From assembly GCF_024721315.2 (NCBI RefSeq), contig NZ_JANFAK020000093.1:1-34335 (forward strand): a stretch of DNA of 34,335 nt, read 5' to 3'. The notes below the pieces were generated by a model. The model was not told the origin of the DNA and did no database searches. It saw only the letters and a program-made list of their open reading frames with translations. This stretch comes from Streptomyces sp. Isolate_45. Lineage in GTDB: Bacteria > Actinomycetota > Actinomycetes > Streptomycetales > Streptomycetaceae. This document shows, in pieces, positions 33,295-34,335 of this stretch (the first letter of the stretch is position 1; each line of letters begins with the position of its first letter). The position numbers and the translations under genes are program-made.

Positions 33295-33392
33295 GGGAAC
33301 ACATCCTTCACCGTCGCAACCAACCTACGCCAACGTAATGAGGGGTTGACGGACCGTGATCTGTACCACGCGGGGGATAAGGAATAAGTACA

Positions 33393-33429
33393 CGTGAGGC
33401 CGGGACCCCCCTCGGGTCCCGGCCTCACG
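33393..33429 (-). terminator. Strong hairpin terminator after the M23 peptidase gene
   Basis: A perfect stem of 16 bp (33393-33408 with 33414-33429) and a 5-base loop ccctc lies 27 nt after the peptidase stop. On the minus strand it is followed by an AT-rich stretch (TGTACTTATTCC). Confidence 0.88.
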
Positions 33430-33456
33430 CGTGTCCGTGTCCGACGGCGGGTGCCG

Positions 33457-34335
33457 TCAGAGGCTGGCGCCCTTGGAGCGGAGGTAGGCCAGCGGGTCGA
33501 TGTCCGAGCCGTAGGACGGGCCCGTGCGGATCTCGAAGTGGAGGTGCGGGCCGGTCACGTTCCCGGTGGCGCCGGAGAGGCCCACGCGCTGGCCGCCGGT
33601 GACGCTCTGGCCGGCCGCGACGGACAGCGAGGAGAGGTGCGCGTACTGGGAGTACTTGCCGTCGGCGTGCTTGATGACGACCTCGTTGCCGTACGAGCCG
33701 CCCCATCCGGCGGAGACCACGGTGCCCGCACCGACGGCCTTGACGGTGGTTCCGGTGCTCGCCATGAAGTCGACGCCGGTGTGGTAACCGGAGGACCACA
33801 TGCTGCCGCCCATGCGGTAGGCGGTGGAGACGCCACCGGCGACCGGGGCCACGAAGCCGCCGGCCTTCGAGGGGCTCGACGGGGTGGAGGGCACGGCCTG
33901 GCCGGACCCGGCGGGCTTCTGGGCGGGGGCGGCCTTCTTGGGCACCGCAGTCGGGGCGGAGGAACGCTCGCCGGACGCCGCAGGCCGGCTGGAGGACCGC
34001 TCGGAGCGGTCGGAGCGGGCGCCGGAGTCCGACTCGGAGGCGGAGTCCGGGGTGGAAGCGGTGGGCGCCGGCTGCTTCTTGGCGGGGGCCGGCTCGGCGG
34101 CTGCCGAGCCCGGGGCGCCGAGGGTCAGCCGCAGACCCGGGTGGATGAGGGAGGGGTCGCTCCCGACGGCGTCGCGGTTGTCGGCGTAGAGCCGCTCCCA
34201 GCCGCCGGTGAGGTTTCGCTCGGCGGCGATCTTGGAGAGGTAGTCGCCGGCCACGACCGTGTAGACGGAGGCGGGCGCGGTGGGCGTCGCGGTGGGCGTG
34301 ACGGCGGCGGCCCGGGGCGCAGCCGGGGCCTGCGG
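33457..34335 (-). CDS. LysM and M23 (LytM) peptidoglycan peptidase, 5' end outside the window
   Basis: The frame is open to the right edge, so the N-terminus (probably a signal peptide) is missing; 292 codons are present. It begins with a Pro/Ala/Thr-rich stretch and then a LysM domain (VYTVVAGDYLSKIAAERNL to HPGLRLTL) that binds peptidoglycan. A long Ser/Pro/Ala/Lys linker follows, then the M23 metallopeptidase domain: GYHTGVDFMAS with the zinc His and Asp, YAHLSSL and GPHLHFEIR with the HxH pair. All zinc ligands are present, so an active endopeptidase cutting cell-wall cross-links is expected outside the cell. Such Streptomyces enzymes remodel the wall during growth and spore germination. 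An internal GTG at 34254 is not the true start because the LysM domain extends past it. Confidence 0.93.
   Translation of the reverse strand, partial: PQAPAAPRAAAVTPTATPTAPASVYTVVAGDYLSKIAAERNLTGGWERLYADNRDAVGSDPSLIHPGLRLTLGAPGSAAAEPAPAKKQPAPTASTPDSASESDSGARSDRSERSSSRPAASGERSSAPTAVPKKAAPAQKPAGSGQAVPSTPSSPSKAGGFVAPVAGGVSTAYRMGGSMWSSGYHTGVDFMASTGTTVKAVGAGTVVSAGWGGSYGNEVVIKHADGKYSQYAHLSSLSVAAGQSVTGGQRVGLSGATGNVTGPHLHFEIRTGPSYGSDIDPLAYLRSKGASL

Noticed and set aside
34255..34335. Cyclic-di-AMP riboswitch expected ahead of LysM/M23 genes in actinobacteria
   Set aside because: The 5' end of this gene lies outside the window, and the last 81 bases are still coding (Pro/Ala/Thr-rich), so nothing can be said.

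Overview
The window is very GC-rich, with third-position GC bias, GTG/TTG starts, many 4-nt ATGA/GTGA gene overlaps and actinobacterial hallmark families: a complete conservon (cvnA-B-C-D), the DUF6153/DUF305 pair, and LysM-M23 peptidases. This is what a Streptomyces or close relative chromosome looks like. No integrase, transposase, rRNA or CRISPR array is visible. The only RNA gene found is tRNA-Pro(GGG).

Layout. (1) 70-5924 is housekeeping and transport: a CorA-type Mg transporter, a MerR-HTH/TOBE protein, a LysR (ArgP/LysG-like) regulator divergent from a LysE exporter, a two-domain Nudix protein, and a small exported DUF6153 protein followed by a DUF305 lipoprotein. A 13-bp hairpin (5943-5974) closes this part.

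(2) 6005-23596 is the unusual region: a roughly 17.6-kb composite defence island. A leftward four-gene operon encodes a 1588-aa fusion of a sacsin/GHKL-type ATPase with an SF2 helicase, a UvrD/Rep-like SF1 helicase, a DrmA-like helicase and a DrmB-like DUF1998 protein. Three of these junctions overlap by 4 nt or are 2 nt apart. Across a 456-bp intergenic region, a rightward three-gene operon encodes an XRE-HTH protein fused to a second GHKL-like ATPase, an unrecognised 334-aa protein and a DUF6339 protein. A DNA cytosine-5 methyltransferase converges on the DUF6339 gene and overlaps it tail-to-tail by 64 nt. DrmA + DrmB + C5 methylase resembles class 2 DISARM. However, no DrmC (PLD) or recognisable DrmE is present, and the added helicases and GHKL ATPases resemble the MutL/MORC-type restriction neighbourhoods described in the literature. 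I read it as a DISARM-related but differently built anti-phage system in which the methylase marks self DNA and the helicases/ATPases act on unmarked DNA. This is inference from gene content.

(3) 23597-26003: tRNA-Pro with its terminator, then a split transketolase (N- and C-terminal subunits as two genes) behind a promoter carrying a SoxR/MerR-type inverted repeat, then a convergent MmcQ/YjbR-like gene.

(4) 26127-29949: a leftward conservon (sensor kinase, roadblock, DUF742, GTPase-like) with a GAF-domain gene as fifth member. The GTPase-like protein has Arg in place of the P-loop Lys.

(5) 30202-34335: a HAD phosphatase, a NAPE-PLD/UlaG-like metallo-hydrolase with a TTG start, an SGNH hydrolase, and the 3' part of a LysM-M23 peptidoglycan peptidase gene that runs off the right edge. 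Strong hairpin terminators separate the last three.
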